Shown here in pieces: positions 7,939-16,870 of a DNA stretch of 42,302 nt. The notes beneath the pieces are model-generated. The model did no database searches, was not told where the DNA came from, and worked only from the letters and a program-made list of their open reading frames with translations. Numbering within the stretch: position 1 is the stretch's first letter; each line of letters opens with the position of its first letter. The translations under genes were made by a program, and so were the position numbers. Source of the stretch: Oligoflexia bacterium (lineage in GTDB: Bacteria > Bdellovibrionota > Bacteriovoracia > Bacteriovoracales > Bacteriovoracaceae); contig JADGAN010000043.1 of NCBI GenBank assembly GCA_015231955.1, positions 1-42,302 of the forward strand. Direction: 5' to 3'.

Positions 7939-8769
7939 TTAAACATTCCTGAAGTTAGTAAATCCTTGCTCGCGTACCTGAGGGGGAGTATGAAAGAATT
8001 CAGGCAAAGTTATAGTTGCACTTCCTGATAGTTCTTGCAAAATCTCCCGTTGTTTCCATGGCAACTCCTCGCCTTCTGCCACTTTTAATTGCCATCCGAT
8101 TAAATCGATGCCTAAGATTTTTTCAATCATTTTATACTCTGGGGATAACAAGGGAACTATCTCTTTAAAGCAAAATGTCCCCCCTTCCTCCAGTGAAAGT
8201 TCAAAGATAACTTGTCCAACACCACGGTAATTAATGGAGGTGATTAGTCGAATCGCTGCTGCATGTATATGCAGTCGTACCTCGGGTCTTAATGCGGTCA
8301 AGGAGGGTGAGGGTGCAGTTGCAGTTGCACTGTTCTTTTGATACTCCACTTCAAAGAGATGGAAATGGTTACCTTTGCCATCAGAGATCACTTGGACTTT
8401 TATTTCAGTTGTAGATTGAGTAAGTGCAAACACTTTAATCCCTAACTCGCTTGCAAGTTCTCTGGTGGCATGCTGATCACAAACAATCCGCAGCGAATCG
8501 GGTGTGGGTCCGATAAAAATAATTCCACGGTTTTCCACCTCCTCTGCAAAGGAAGGATCGCTAGCAAAGCGCCCAGGCCCCGGATAAATCGCATCGACCT
8601 TAAACTCATCTGCTACTTTTAAAATCTTTTCGAGGTCAGAGGTATCACTTTCGATGGCAACACTCTCTATCATCAGTTCTTGTGCGCTCTTGAAAATATT
8701 TTCAGCAAGCTCTCCTCTTGCAAGGACTAAAATACGTTTTATTTTTTGGCCTGGTTTATTCACATTCAC
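7939..8769 (-). CDS. Degenerate biotin-carboxylase-like protein lacking the ATP-grasp core
   Basis: At 276 aa this is far shorter than acyl-CoA carboxylase biotin-carboxylase subunits (about 450-670 aa). The N-terminal preATP-grasp domain is recognisable (RILVLARGELAENIF, DAIYPGPGRFASD, FIGPTPDSLR). After CDQHATRELASELGIKVF the sequence jumps to VQVISDGKGNHFHLFE, omitting about 80-100 residues that normally hold the glycine-rich ATP loop. The last part aligns with the family again (YRGVGQVIFEL; GIDLIGWQLKVAEGEELP). However, the usual EMNxRLQVEH metal/bicarbonate motif is replaced by KEIVPLLSPEY, and the C-terminal subdomain is missing. It cannot be a normal ATP-dependent carboxylase. Its start overlaps the GT4 stop by 4 nt (ATGA), so it is the last gene of the operon. 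A pseudoenzyme role or ongoing decay are both possible. Confidence 0.7.
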   Translation of the reverse strand: MNVNKPGQKIKRILVLARGELAENIFKSAQELMIESVAIESDTSDLEKILKVADEFKVDAIYPGPGRFASDPSFAEEVENRGIIFIGPTPDSLRIVCDQHATRELASELGIKVFALTQSTTEIKVQVISDGKGNHFHLFEVEYQKNSATATAPSPSLTALRPEVRLHIHAAAIRLITSINYRGVGQVIFELSLEEGGTFCFKEIVPLLSPEYKMIEKILGIDLIGWQLKVAEGEELPWKQREILQELSGSATITLPEFFHTPPQVREQGFTNFRNV

Positions 8770-9881
8770 ACGTCAAATACCTCCTCATAACGTTGGATTA
8801 CTCGATCGATCGCAAACTCTTTGAAGTAGTCTCCATTTTTTAGGAAAGCACCCTCTCGATAAATTGTTGTAATTTGTAGCGCTAGATCTTTGGCATCTTT
8901 GGATTTGGCGAGTAATCCAAAACCTGTTTTTAAAACGGGGTCACGCACACCAGGACGATCACTAGCGACCACTGGGGTTCCGCAAAGCATGGCCTCAACT
9001 TGCACTAGTCCAAAGGCCTCTAAAGGATCAATACTGGGTAGAACCAAAAGTTGAATCTCTTGATAAAATTGTACCAGTTCCTTGTCAGAAAGTTTTCCCT
9101 GGAAAAAGATGCGATGAGGATAGCGATCTACAAAAATTTTTAAATGCTCATACACACTTCCGCCAGCGACATTTTCATAATCACCAGCAATGAGTATTTT
9201 AAAATTTTTGATTGTAGCTTCCAAATAGGGAATCGCCGAAAAAAGGTATTCTAGGCCTTTCTCTGCAACCACTCTCCCTACAAAGCCAATGGTAAAACAG
9301 GCCGCTTGCACTTTAGGTGCTTGCTCCTTTGGCAAAGTGAAGCGGGCAACCTCCATCGGAGGATAGATGGCCACGGCCTTTTTTGTATAAGCTTTAAAGT
9401 GTGATGAGGCAAAGTAGTCTTTGGTGATCACAATGACTCTTTTTGAACGCCAAAGCAAAAGCTTCATCAGTGCAAAAGAGAGTTTCTCCACTATTTTTTT
9501 GATAATTCCTGCACCTAAATTTAAATCGCAGTGGTATTGAGTCACAATTTTACTTTTAGGAATAAAGAGCGCGGCAAGTGCTGGTTCTGCTATCGGCAAA
9601 TGAAATTTTACAATATCGTGCACTCGAGAGAGTGCGATCGCTCTCCAAAGTAAACTTGGGGCCACTACGCCCTTGCCTAAAGTAAATAAAACTTTTTCCC
9701 GAATGATCTTCACCCCGTTTTTTATCTCTTCCGCTGCTAAATTACGATCGTGCCTGGTGGTCAATACAGTTACGCTATGGCCTTTAGTCGCCAATCCCTC
9801 CGCCACTCTTTGGGCAACGATTGTGAGCCCACTAATATAGGGATAGTAGTAGTAGAGAACGATTAAAATTTTCTTTGCCAT
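8766..9881 (-). CDS. GT4-family glycosyltransferase
   Basis: A 371-aa GT-B glycosyltransferase of family 4. The N-terminal domain opens with ILIVLYYYYPYISG, including the glycine-containing loop usual for acceptor binding. The C-terminal domain holds FVGRVVAEKGLEYL (about 200-213) and the E-x7-E signature E288/E296 in LEAFGLVQVE, which contacts the nucleotide sugar. A cytoplasmic, membrane-associated enzyme adding a hexose to a lipid or glycan acceptor is expected; the sugar cannot be told. The start overlaps the end of the GT39-like gene by 19 nt and the stop overlaps the start of the biotin-carboxylase-like gene, so it sits in the middle of a translationally coupled operon. Confidence 0.88.
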   Translation of the reverse strand: MAKKILIVLYYYYPYISGLTIVAQRVAEGLATKGHSVTVLTTRHDRNLAAEEIKNGVKIIREKVLFTLGKGVVAPSLLWRAIALSRVHDIVKFHLPIAEPALAALFIPKSKIVTQYHCDLNLGAGIIKKIVEKLSFALMKLLLWRSKRVIVITKDYFASSHFKAYTKKAVAIYPPMEVARFTLPKEQAPKVQAACFTIGFVGRVVAEKGLEYLFSAIPYLEATIKNFKILIAGDYENVAGGSVYEHLKIFVDRYPHRIFFQGKLSDKELVQFYQEIQLLVLPSIDPLEAFGLVQVEAMLCGTPVVASDRPGVRDPVLKTGFGLLAKSKDAKDLALQITTIYREGAFLKNGDYFKEFAIDRVIQRYEEVFDV

Positions 9882-11449
9882 TCCACGCTCCTAGTATGAA
9901 GAAAGTAAGCAACATAAGCGAAAATCCACGGCATAATGGGGAAGTGGTATCTTGCTCCCCCTACACTGGAAGCGTGAATCATGGTTGTTAGCAGTATAAT
10001 TCCAAGACCTAAGAGCGTATTGGAATGAAGTGTGCGCAAAGTGCGAATAAGGGATAAAGCGAACACTATGATCACAAAATAGTAAAAGAGTGAGTTTAGC
10101 GCTTTCATTAAGCGCAAGACTCCCACCTCTGTTTCACGGTAAGGATAAGCAAAGGAGTAGCGAATGGTTTGTGCTAAATGAATGCGCGTGAGTTCAGGAA
10201 TAGTCTCCAGTGGTTTTAAATGGTACTTCCCATCTTCACTCTTAAGCGTATAAAACGCTTTAGGATCTACTAGATGAATTTGCGGATGAATGTGCTGTAA
10301 CACCTCTTGAAAGGTGTGCTCTTCGATCGTTTGTGGAAGGCGACTTTCACTGGTAATCTCAATGCCATCAAAATCGTTGGCATAAAGACGATAGACGTTT
10401 TTTCCCATGGTTTTTAAAGTCTTAAAAGGGTGTTCTAGCATATAGCTTGCTAAATAACTGGACATATTGCTCTCATCCACGGGACCTTGTGGTTTCATCA
10501 GCTTGGTAAGTTTACTCTCATCATTATCGAGAACAAAATTGATAAATAAAACCAAGGGACCATTGCTGGCAGTTAGTATAATCTTGTTATAGAGGAGATA
10601 ATTGCGTATGGCCCAAGGGGAGAGTGTCAGCAAAAAGGCAGCGTACAAAAGCAGTAGCTGCTTTGCCACGACCACTATTTTTATCTTGCGCTCTAAAAGC
10701 AGTTTAAGCGCAAAAAACACCAAGGGAAACACCGGTGCAATCGGACGCACCAGGGAAGCGAGTGCAAAGAACACTCCTGCAAACAGGTAGCTTTTAAAAT
10801 GGTGCTTATTAGCAGCAGGTACTCGCATGAGCATCCAAAACGAGAGTAAAAGTAGCATGGTAAAAAGAGGTTCAGTCCAGACCGCCCCACTATAAAAGAT
10901 ACTATTGGGATAAAAGGCGTAGAGACAAAGTGCAAATTTTGCAAGCTTAACTGTTGTTTCACTGCTTTTGCTCGAGGGAAACATCAACAGAGTAATCAGG
11001 TAGAGCAGGTAACAAGAGAGGAGTTGCAGTAAGATATTAACTATTTTGGCAAGCCAGAGGTGCTCTCCAAAACACCAAGTTAAGGCCCCAAGAAATGCTT
11101 TGTAACCAATGGGCCAATAGGGCGTGTTCGCAGGATTCATCCAATAACCACCGGCCGCAATTTTTAACCCTTCGCTATAGTATTGGTGAGAATCCATGGT
11201 GGGATAGGTATCAAAGCTTAGCATCCACACCACTCGTAGTATAAAGGAGAGGAGCAGTACCACTCCAATATTGATACGAAGATAGCGTAGTATCCCTTTG
11301 CCTAGGAAGAAAAGCATCGGAAGCAACAAGAGAAAGGGGATCATCTCTATCCAATAGGCATCTCGAATGTAGACTCGATAGATAGTCAGAAAGAGAGACA
11401 GAGTAAAGGCCACCATAATACTAGCTAAAAAAGAGTATCTTCGATTCAT
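9863..11449 (-). CDS. GT39/ArnT-like polytopic glycosyltransferase
   Basis: A 528-aa membrane protein with about ten helices. It belongs to the protein-O-mannosyltransferase/ArnT superfamily (GT39/GT83 type), whose members use polyprenyl-phosphate sugars on the outer face of the inner membrane. The first periplasmic loop has the acidic D-S-H-Q-Y-Y motif in TYPTMDSHQYYSEG, followed by NTPYWPIGYKAFLG and, later, SLVRPIAPVFP. A soluble segment of about 130 residues sits before the last three helices. I take the start at MNRRYSF because its ATG overlaps the TGA of the prenyltransferase gene (ATGA); the longer frame back to 11593 would overlap by almost 150 nt. Target (lipid, glycan or protein) is unknown. 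Confidence 0.75.
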   Translation of the reverse strand: MNRRYSFLASIMVAFTLSLFLTIYRVYIRDAYWIEMIPFLLLLPMLFFLGKGILRYLRINIGVVLLLSFILRVVWMLSFDTYPTMDSHQYYSEGLKIAAGGYWMNPANTPYWPIGYKAFLGALTWCFGEHLWLAKIVNILLQLLSCYLLYLITLLMFPSSKSSETTVKLAKFALCLYAFYPNSIFYSGAVWTEPLFTMLLLLSFWMLMRVPAANKHHFKSYLFAGVFFALASLVRPIAPVFPLVFFALKLLLERKIKIVVVAKQLLLLYAAFLLTLSPWAIRNYLLYNKIILTASNGPLVLFINFVLDNDESKLTKLMKPQGPVDESNMSSYLASYMLEHPFKTLKTMGKNVYRLYANDFDGIEITSESRLPQTIEEHTFQEVLQHIHPQIHLVDPKAFYTLKSEDGKYHLKPLETIPELTRIHLAQTIRYSFAYPYRETEVGVLRLMKALNSLFYYFVIIVFALSLIRTLRTLHSNTLLGLGIILLTTMIHASSVGGARYHFPIMPWIFAYVAYFLHTRSVEWQRKF

Positions 11450-12330
11450 CGTAAAATCCATATGAAAGTTGCAATCCAAGCAAGCACAACTAACTGCAAA
11501 GGTAAATCTTTTAAGAACAACTTGGTGGGTGATCCACTGCGATTGTAGACAATAGTAAGTTGGAGGTATCTTAAAAATCCAATCACCACCCAAAGAGAGC
11601 TAAGATAAAAATATTCACCACCACTACGACTGGTGACACTCTCGGAAACGGTGTAGAGGATGTAAGCAAGAATGGTCACTCCCGCCATCATATTCATGCT
11701 GGTATTGATAAAATCGATACTATAACCATCCATGGAGGGACGAAGGCGTAGCGGCACTTCACTTTGTGCTAAAATAATCGCATCAGAACGACGTTTCGAG
11801 AGTGCGATAAAGAGCGCCAGCAAAAAAGTCATAATGATCAACCAGCGACTAGGTTCCACATCAATAGCAAAGGAGGCGGCCAACACTCTTATCACAAAGC
11901 CAAGAGCAATGAGGGAGATATCGATAATGGCGTAGTGTTTGAGTTTTAGGGAATAGAGCAGATTCACAACCAGGTAGAAGAGTAAAAAAGAGAGTAGCGA
12001 TAACATCTGGCCCTGCAGCTGCAAGAGGAGGGTGAGCGCTAAGGAGGTAAGCATTAAGAGTAGCGCCAGTGCGGCCGCTGAAGCAATCGTCACCGCTCCA
12101 CTCGCAAGTGGCCTGCTCGCCTTTTGTGGGTGCAAGCGATCCAAGTCCCTGTCGCAAATATCATTTAAAATATAAACACTACTTCCAAGCAAAGAGAAGC
12201 AGAGAAACACCAGAGCAGTAATCGCAATACTCTCACTATGGTGCAAATGCCCTCCAAAGAGGAGCGGCCCAAAGACAATAAAATTTTTGATCCACTGTTG
12301 TGGACGACACAAATGCAGATAAACTTTCAT
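11446..12330 (-). CDS. UbiA-family prenyltransferase, DPPR synthase-like
   Basis: A 294-aa UbiA-superfamily protein with eight or nine hydrophobic helices. The opening HLCRPQQWIKNFIVFGPLLF, the first Asp-rich motif NDICDRDLDR (N56, D57, D60, D64) and HPQKASRPLASG match decaprenyl-phosphate 5-phosphoribosyltransferase-type members (the mycobacterial arabinan-precursor enzyme) better than quinone prenyltransferases. The later SKRRSDAIIL plus GYSIDFIN part fits the same subgroup. The likely reaction is transfer of phosphoribose from PRPP to a polyprenyl phosphate in the inner membrane. The stop of the carboxyltransferase-like gene overlaps this start by 4 nt, and the next gene starts inside this stop. 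A lipid-linked pentose could feed the downstream transferases. Confidence 0.75.
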   Translation of the reverse strand: MKVYLHLCRPQQWIKNFIVFGPLLFGGHLHHSESIAITALVFLCFSLLGSSVYILNDICDRDLDRLHPQKASRPLASGAVTIASAAALALLLMLTSLALTLLLQLQGQMLSLLSFLLFYLVVNLLYSLKLKHYAIIDISLIALGFVIRVLAASFAIDVEPSRWLIIMTFLLALFIALSKRRSDAIILAQSEVPLRLRPSMDGYSIDFINTSMNMMAGVTILAYILYTVSESVTSRSGGEYFYLSSLWVVIGFLRYLQLTIVYNRSGSPTKLFLKDLPLQLVVLAWIATFIWILR

Positions 12331-13934
12331 CGTTTGTTCTTATTGGCCATGATAGCAAGCGAAAGTGCTAAAACTTTTCGGCCATCCTCGATGCGAATGA
12401 TTCCATCGTCCCAAAGGCGAGCACTGCTGTAGTAAGCACGCCCCTCCTCTTCATACTTTTCCAAGAGCGGACGCTGTAACTCTAATATCTCCTCTTCGCT
12501 CATCAGTGGTTCCCCTTTAGCGCTAAGGGCACTTTGTTTAATCGTTGCCAGAACCAGCGCCGCCTCTTCACCATCCATCATGGAGACACGAGCATTAGGC
12601 CACATCCAAAGAAAGTGAGGAGCAAAGGCGCGTCCGCACATTAAATAGTTGCAAGCTCCAAAGGAGCCACCAATGATCAATGTGATTTTGGGAATAGTCG
12701 CTCGGGCAACCTCTAAAAGCAGCCCTGCACTCTCCTTCAACATTCCTGCTTCCTCATACTTTACCCCTATCGCCATACCAACGGTATTTTGTAAGAAAAG
12801 CAAAGGAAAACCTCGGCGCTCGCAAAGTTTTATAAACTCTTGCCCTTTGCGCGCACTCTCTGCAAATAAAATTCCATTATTGGCGACAATGCCGAGAGGA
12901 AAAGTAAAGAGTGTGGCCCACCCACACACTAAGGTATTGCCATAATCGGGTTTGTACTCTTGAAAACAAGAGCCATCTACTAAACGGGCAATAACCTCTC
13001 TGACATCGTACTGCTCCCCTTGCTCGCTCGTTTTGCAAGGTAAAATTCCATAGATCTCATCAATATCATACAAAGGTTCTACCACTGCTCCTGCTGCGAC
13101 CAGCTTATCAACATCCACGCTACTTTTTTTAAGTTGCGCCCCCTCGACAATATTTCTTAATTGGCGAAAGGACTCCTCTTCACTACTGGCATCAAGGCCA
13201 GCAATCCCACTTAAATGAGTATGCAGGTGGCTTCCACCAAGCTCTTCCGAGCTCACCTCTTCACCCGTTTTTGCCTTCACCTGCGAAGGCGTGGATAGAG
13301 AAATCACACCATTATTTCTCACCATTAAATTCACATCACAAAGTTTGGGGATATAAGAGAACTCACCCATGCAGGCACCAAATACCACGGCAAGCTGTGT
13401 AAGCTGCTGCTGCTGCAGTTGTATTTGATTGTAAAGAATGCGACCGAAATGGTCGCGATCTGCAAACACCTCTGCTTGCAATGGCGGTAGCGCACTACTG
13501 GAATCGAGCAAGTAAAGGCAAGGAAGAGCATTTTGAAGTGCAATCTCCTGTGCCCGTAAAATTTTTTTAATGGTAAGCGGATAAAAACTTCCTCCTCGAA
13601 CTGTGGCGTCGGTTGCAATGAACATGCAATCACTACCATGAACTTTGCCAATGCCTACCACCACTCCGGCCGCAGGCAACTCCTCCGCATAAACCGCATA
13701 GGCCGCAAGGGGCATCAGCTCCAAAAAGGGCGATCCCACATCAAGAATGCGATCGATACGCTCTCGCGCCAATAACTTTCCACGCAAGCGATGCTTTTCA
13801 ATAGCGCTCTCGCCTCCGCCTTTTTTGATTTGTTGATACCGCCAGGAAAGCTCTTGCGAAAGCGTTTGATGATAATCGTAACTCTCTTTAAAACGTACAT
13901 CGTCACGATCAATAACAGTGGTGATAATATCCAT
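12327..13934 (-). CDS. Divergent acyl-CoA carboxyltransferase (MCC beta-like)
   Basis: About 535 aa with the two crotonase-like halves of methylcrotonyl-CoA/propionyl-CoA carboxylase beta subunits. The start MDIITT is chosen because it aligns with the family N-terminus; ATGs at 13949 and 13991 are also in frame. The second (biotin-side) half is well kept: ANNGILF, NARVSMMDGEEAA, YYSSARLWDDGI. The first (acyl-CoA-side) half has lost key glycines. The usual DSGGA is DSSSA (about 144-148), the AGGAY oxyanion segment is MGEFSY (about 189-194), and GGPP is replaced by STPS. In the second half GGSFGAGNYGMCGRA has become GGSFGACNYLMCGRA. Activity is therefore doubtful or altered. It heads the operon that ends with the gutted biotin-carboxylase homologue; no biotin carrier gene is present. 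Confidence 0.78.
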   Translation of the reverse strand: MDIITTVIDRDDVRFKESYDYHQTLSQELSWRYQQIKKGGGESAIEKHRLRGKLLARERIDRILDVGSPFLELMPLAAYAVYAEELPAAGVVVGIGKVHGSDCMFIATDATVRGGSFYPLTIKKILRAQEIALQNALPCLYLLDSSSALPPLQAEVFADRDHFGRILYNQIQLQQQQLTQLAVVFGACMGEFSYIPKLCDVNLMVRNNGVISLSTPSQVKAKTGEEVSSEELGGSHLHTHLSGIAGLDASSEEESFRQLRNIVEGAQLKKSSVDVDKLVAAGAVVEPLYDIDEIYGILPCKTSEQGEQYDVREVIARLVDGSCFQEYKPDYGNTLVCGWATLFTFPLGIVANNGILFAESARKGQEFIKLCERRGFPLLFLQNTVGMAIGVKYEEAGMLKESAGLLLEVARATIPKITLIIGGSFGACNYLMCGRAFAPHFLWMWPNARVSMMDGEEAALVLATIKQSALSAKGEPLMSEEEILELQRPLLEKYEEEGRAYYSSARLWDDGIIRIEDGRKVLALSLAIMANKNKR

Positions 13935-14021
13935 ACTGCTGACACTCATTTGACTAGCAAAAAGATAAATTGTAAGAATAAAAAGCAACAATATTTCTTT
14001 TATTCTATAAAAGCAGGCCCT

Positions 14022-16790
14022 ATGCCAACCATTATTATGACCCTTCTCACTCTTTTTACTTTTTTTACTTTAACCAACTCTGCTCACGCTTTTTTGGCGC
14101 AAAATGATGATGACTATTTTCAATACAACGGAAGTGACACTCGCTATATCTTTTCTGAAGAATACAACGCTTACCTACAAGAACTCACAAGCTTGCATCA
14201 GCAAATTGAGCTTGAGTATGAAAAGAGTTACGGTTATAAGCTTTACGGCAAAACTAACCTTGTACTCACCTCCAGTAAAAATCAAATTGCTAACGCCTTT
14301 GCCACGATCTTCCCTTCCAATATAAATGTCTACTATGCAGGAGGAACTGCACTCATTGATGATATGGCGGAAAACTCTTGGAGCAAGGGGCTGCTCATCC
14401 ACGAGATGGGACACCTCTATCAGCTAAACCCGACTGATGGACTAGGAGATATCACCCGAAAAATATTTGGAGGAACTCCACTCTTTATCTACCCCTTTAT
14501 TCCCATTCCTGTCTTTACCGCCCCCAACATAGCGCTGCCTCACCTATTGCTGGAGGGAAATGCTGTTCTCAATGAGTCGCGCTTTCAAAATGGGGGACGC
14601 CTCTATAGTGGGGAAGCGCGCTCCATCTTCTATCATCTCTTAAAAGCAAATCTCTTAGATGAGAGTCGCCTCTTAAACCTCCACCTCTCTTTTCCCTTCA
14701 CGAAAGAGAAGTATCTCGTAGGCGCCTACTACAACCTCTACCTGGCAACTAAATTTGGGATTGATAGAACCAACCAATTTTTTAAAGCTCACGGCACACA
14801 CTACTTTATTCCCATTATTTTAAATAGCACTTTTGAACAACACTTTGGTGAAACTTTTTCGACAACCATTGCAGGATTTTTGGCCTCACACCGTGAAGCT
14901 GCTAACAAACAGGTGGCAAGCGATAAGGGGACAGTGGCGGTGTTAGCACAATCGATTGTTAAATCACCTATGAATAGTGACGGGGAAAAGATTTTTTTCC
15001 TCACCAATTCCGATGGTAAGAGTGCGAACACGCTGGTGACACTGGATAAACAAAGTTTACAGCTAACCATAAAAAAGAGTGATCTTCCAATTGGTAAACT
15101 GTTTAGGCCAACTCCGGCAAGTGAAGACTACTACGCTTCCACCAGTGAAAGCTCTCGCTCCGGCGATGAGATCTTCTACTCTTTATGGGGAGAGCGGCGC
15201 GCCCACTTAAAAGAGTATAACTCCAAAGATGTTTGCGATCTTCGCGCCTCTTCACTTCTCTATTTTGATGTTAAAAACTCGCTGATAGAACCACACCTTT
15301 ATTTAAACGATCAAGACCTCGGTGTGGTTAACTCTCGTGGGATTCTTGATGAAACAGGCAATGCCTACTACTTCAAGCAGGCCGCAAGTGAGCGCACACT
15401 TTATCGCGGTAACGAAACGCTTTGTACTTATCGTGGCCACTACGGCCGCTTGGTCGATGTTGATAAGAGTGGTAACGCCTACTTTATTGCCGCTACCAAC
15501 TATGGCGAATCACTCTTTCGCTGTAATCTAAGCGATCGTTCGATCGTACGCCTCTCCACCCTCGATACTATTGCTGATGCCAAACTATTAAGTAACGATG
15601 GTAATAAATTTCTCATTGCTGAACTCTCTTCGTCGGGTTACCTCTATCACATCATCGAAGCTGCAGCTGCAACAAGCTTAAACGAGTCACCCACTTTTTA
15701 TGAGTATGCTTGGGATCAAAATCCAGCAGCACTTCCAACGTCCACTGTGGCCACCGTCGATTCCAAGGCCATCACTCGCTATCATATGCTCCCCTCACTG
15801 CGCTTATCCAATTGGCTAATCGAACATACAGGCACTTCAGGAACTGTAGGCCAAACGCTAGAGACTGCCATCATTGGAAATTTTAACGATCCTCTTTTGC
15901 AAAACCAAGTGGTGGCAATCGCCAGTTTTGAAAATCAAAACGCCTCTCCCGCTTACCGCTCACGCCTTCGCACTACCGACACTCACCACTTTGAACTCAC
16001 CTATACCAATAGCAAATACTTGATCGATTGGTTTACTACACTTCACTTCTATCAGGAGTACTACAACCGTAAGCTCAACACCTTCCCCTCCTCTCCCACC
16101 TCCTCTGATCGCAATCGTTTAGCGGTCGATGCCGGGGCCATGCTTCCCTATGAAATTTTTCCGCACTACATATTAACCCTTACCCCCATCCTCTCTTATA
16201 TTCATGAATCGCCCAAAGGTTACTATGAAAAATACCTCTCACTCTTTTTGAAAAAGAGTCGCAAAGGTCCACTCTCACTCTACCCTTATGAACAATTACA
16301 ACTCCTACTCGAGGGAGAGCACAACTATCAAGGGAGCGAGGGAGCGGCCACTCTTAGTACAACGATCGCACTCCCTTTTGAGTCGTTCCTTACACTTGAA
16401 GGAGAGTACCAATACTCGGAGCAACCGCTGACGCTCTTTGGTCTTCCGATCAAAGCAAACATTGCTTCCGCCCTGATTCCCTCGATTGGCATCCACTCCT
16501 ATGCCAAGCATGGTGGACGCACCGGTGCCGCCTTCACTAGCGTCATCAATTATGGTGTCTACCCTACAACACTCTTCTTAGCACTTCGTCGCTTTGCTCC
16601 GCGCCTTTTAGGTAACTACCTCTTGATCGGCAGAAATAATGCTTTCAGAAATGATTACGAGTATGGCGCCGGGATGACACTTGAACTCTTATTAGCGCAC
16701 ATTCTTCCAATCAACCTCACCATCGACTACATTCATCGTAATTCTGACGGTGAAGAAAAGCTGTTGCTTGGCCTTGGTGGGAACTTATAG
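14022..16790 (+). CDS. Secreted gluzincin-like metallopeptidase with propeller-like middle and C-terminal barrel
   Basis: A 922-aa exported protein. The start MPTIIM gives a clean signal peptide ending near NSAHA (residue 23); the longer frame to 13791 is an antisense extension into the divergent gene. A zinc peptidase domain follows, with H127-E128-M-G-H131 in LLIHEMGHLYQ. A likely third ligand, E178, lies in LLLEGNAVLNES, giving the HExxH...EGxAxxxE layout of gluzincins. Residues of about 290-620 are strand-rich with repeating 'D..GN.YF' and 'S.DG' units, suggesting a beta-propeller. The last 250 or so residues alternate hydrophobic and polar residues with many aromatics, as in an outer-membrane barrel. 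I know no named family with this order. A surface-anchored protease is a reasonable reading. Confidence 0.7.
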   Translation: MPTIIMTLLTLFTFFTLTNSAHAFLAQNDDDYFQYNGSDTRYIFSEEYNAYLQELTSLHQQIELEYEKSYGYKLYGKTNLVLTSSKNQIANAFATIFPSNINVYYAGGTALIDDMAENSWSKGLLIHEMGHLYQLNPTDGLGDITRKIFGGTPLFIYPFIPIPVFTAPNIALPHLLLEGNAVLNESRFQNGGRLYSGEARSIFYHLLKANLLDESRLLNLHLSFPFTKEKYLVGAYYNLYLATKFGIDRTNQFFKAHGTHYFIPIILNSTFEQHFGETFSTTIAGFLASHREAANKQVASDKGTVAVLAQSIVKSPMNSDGEKIFFLTNSDGKSANTLVTLDKQSLQLTIKKSDLPIGKLFRPTPASEDYYASTSESSRSGDEIFYSLWGERRAHLKEYNSKDVCDLRASSLLYFDVKNSLIEPHLYLNDQDLGVVNSRGILDETGNAYYFKQAASERTLYRGNETLCTYRGHYGRLVDVDKSGNAYFIAATNYGESLFRCNLSDRSIVRLSTLDTIADAKLLSNDGNKFLIAELSSSGYLYHIIEAAAATSLNESPTFYEYAWDQNPAALPTSTVATVDSKAITRYHMLPSLRLSNWLIEHTGTSGTVGQTLETAIIGNFNDPLLQNQVVAIASFENQNASPAYRSRLRTTDTHHFELTYTNSKYLIDWFTTLHFYQEYYNRKLNTFPSSPTSSDRNRLAVDAGAMLPYEIFPHYILTLTPILSYIHESPKGYYEKYLSLFLKKSRKGPLSLYPYEQLQLLLEGEHNYQGSEGAATLSTTIALPFESFLTLEGEYQYSEQPLTLFGLPIKANIASALIPSIGIHSYAKHGGRTGAAFTSVINYGVYPTTLFLALRRFAPRLLGNYLLIGRNNAFRNDYEYGAGMTLELLLAHILPINLTIDYIHRNSDGEEKLLLGLGGNL

Positions 16791-16818
16791 TTGACTTTTA
16801 CTCTCATTGTGTTATGCT
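16791..16818 (+). promoter_or_regulatory. Sigma-70-type promoter for trigger factor
   Basis: TTGACT (16791-16796) and TATGCT (16813-16818) are separated by 16 bases, immediately after the preceding stop codon and about 50 nt before the trigger factor start. The minus-35 matches consensus at five of six positions and the minus-10 at four of six. An in-frame ATG at 16814 lies inside this promoter and is therefore unlikely to be used. Confidence 0.6.
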
Positions 16819-16870
16819 CCTCCCGACCTGTTTTCAAAATCAATCACATTTTTGCAAGGGGCACTCTTTC

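Noticed and set aside
13791-14021. 77-residue N-terminal extension of the metallopeptidase
   Set aside because: It lies over the divergent carboxyltransferase gene and its promoter; the start at 14022 gives a proper signal peptide.
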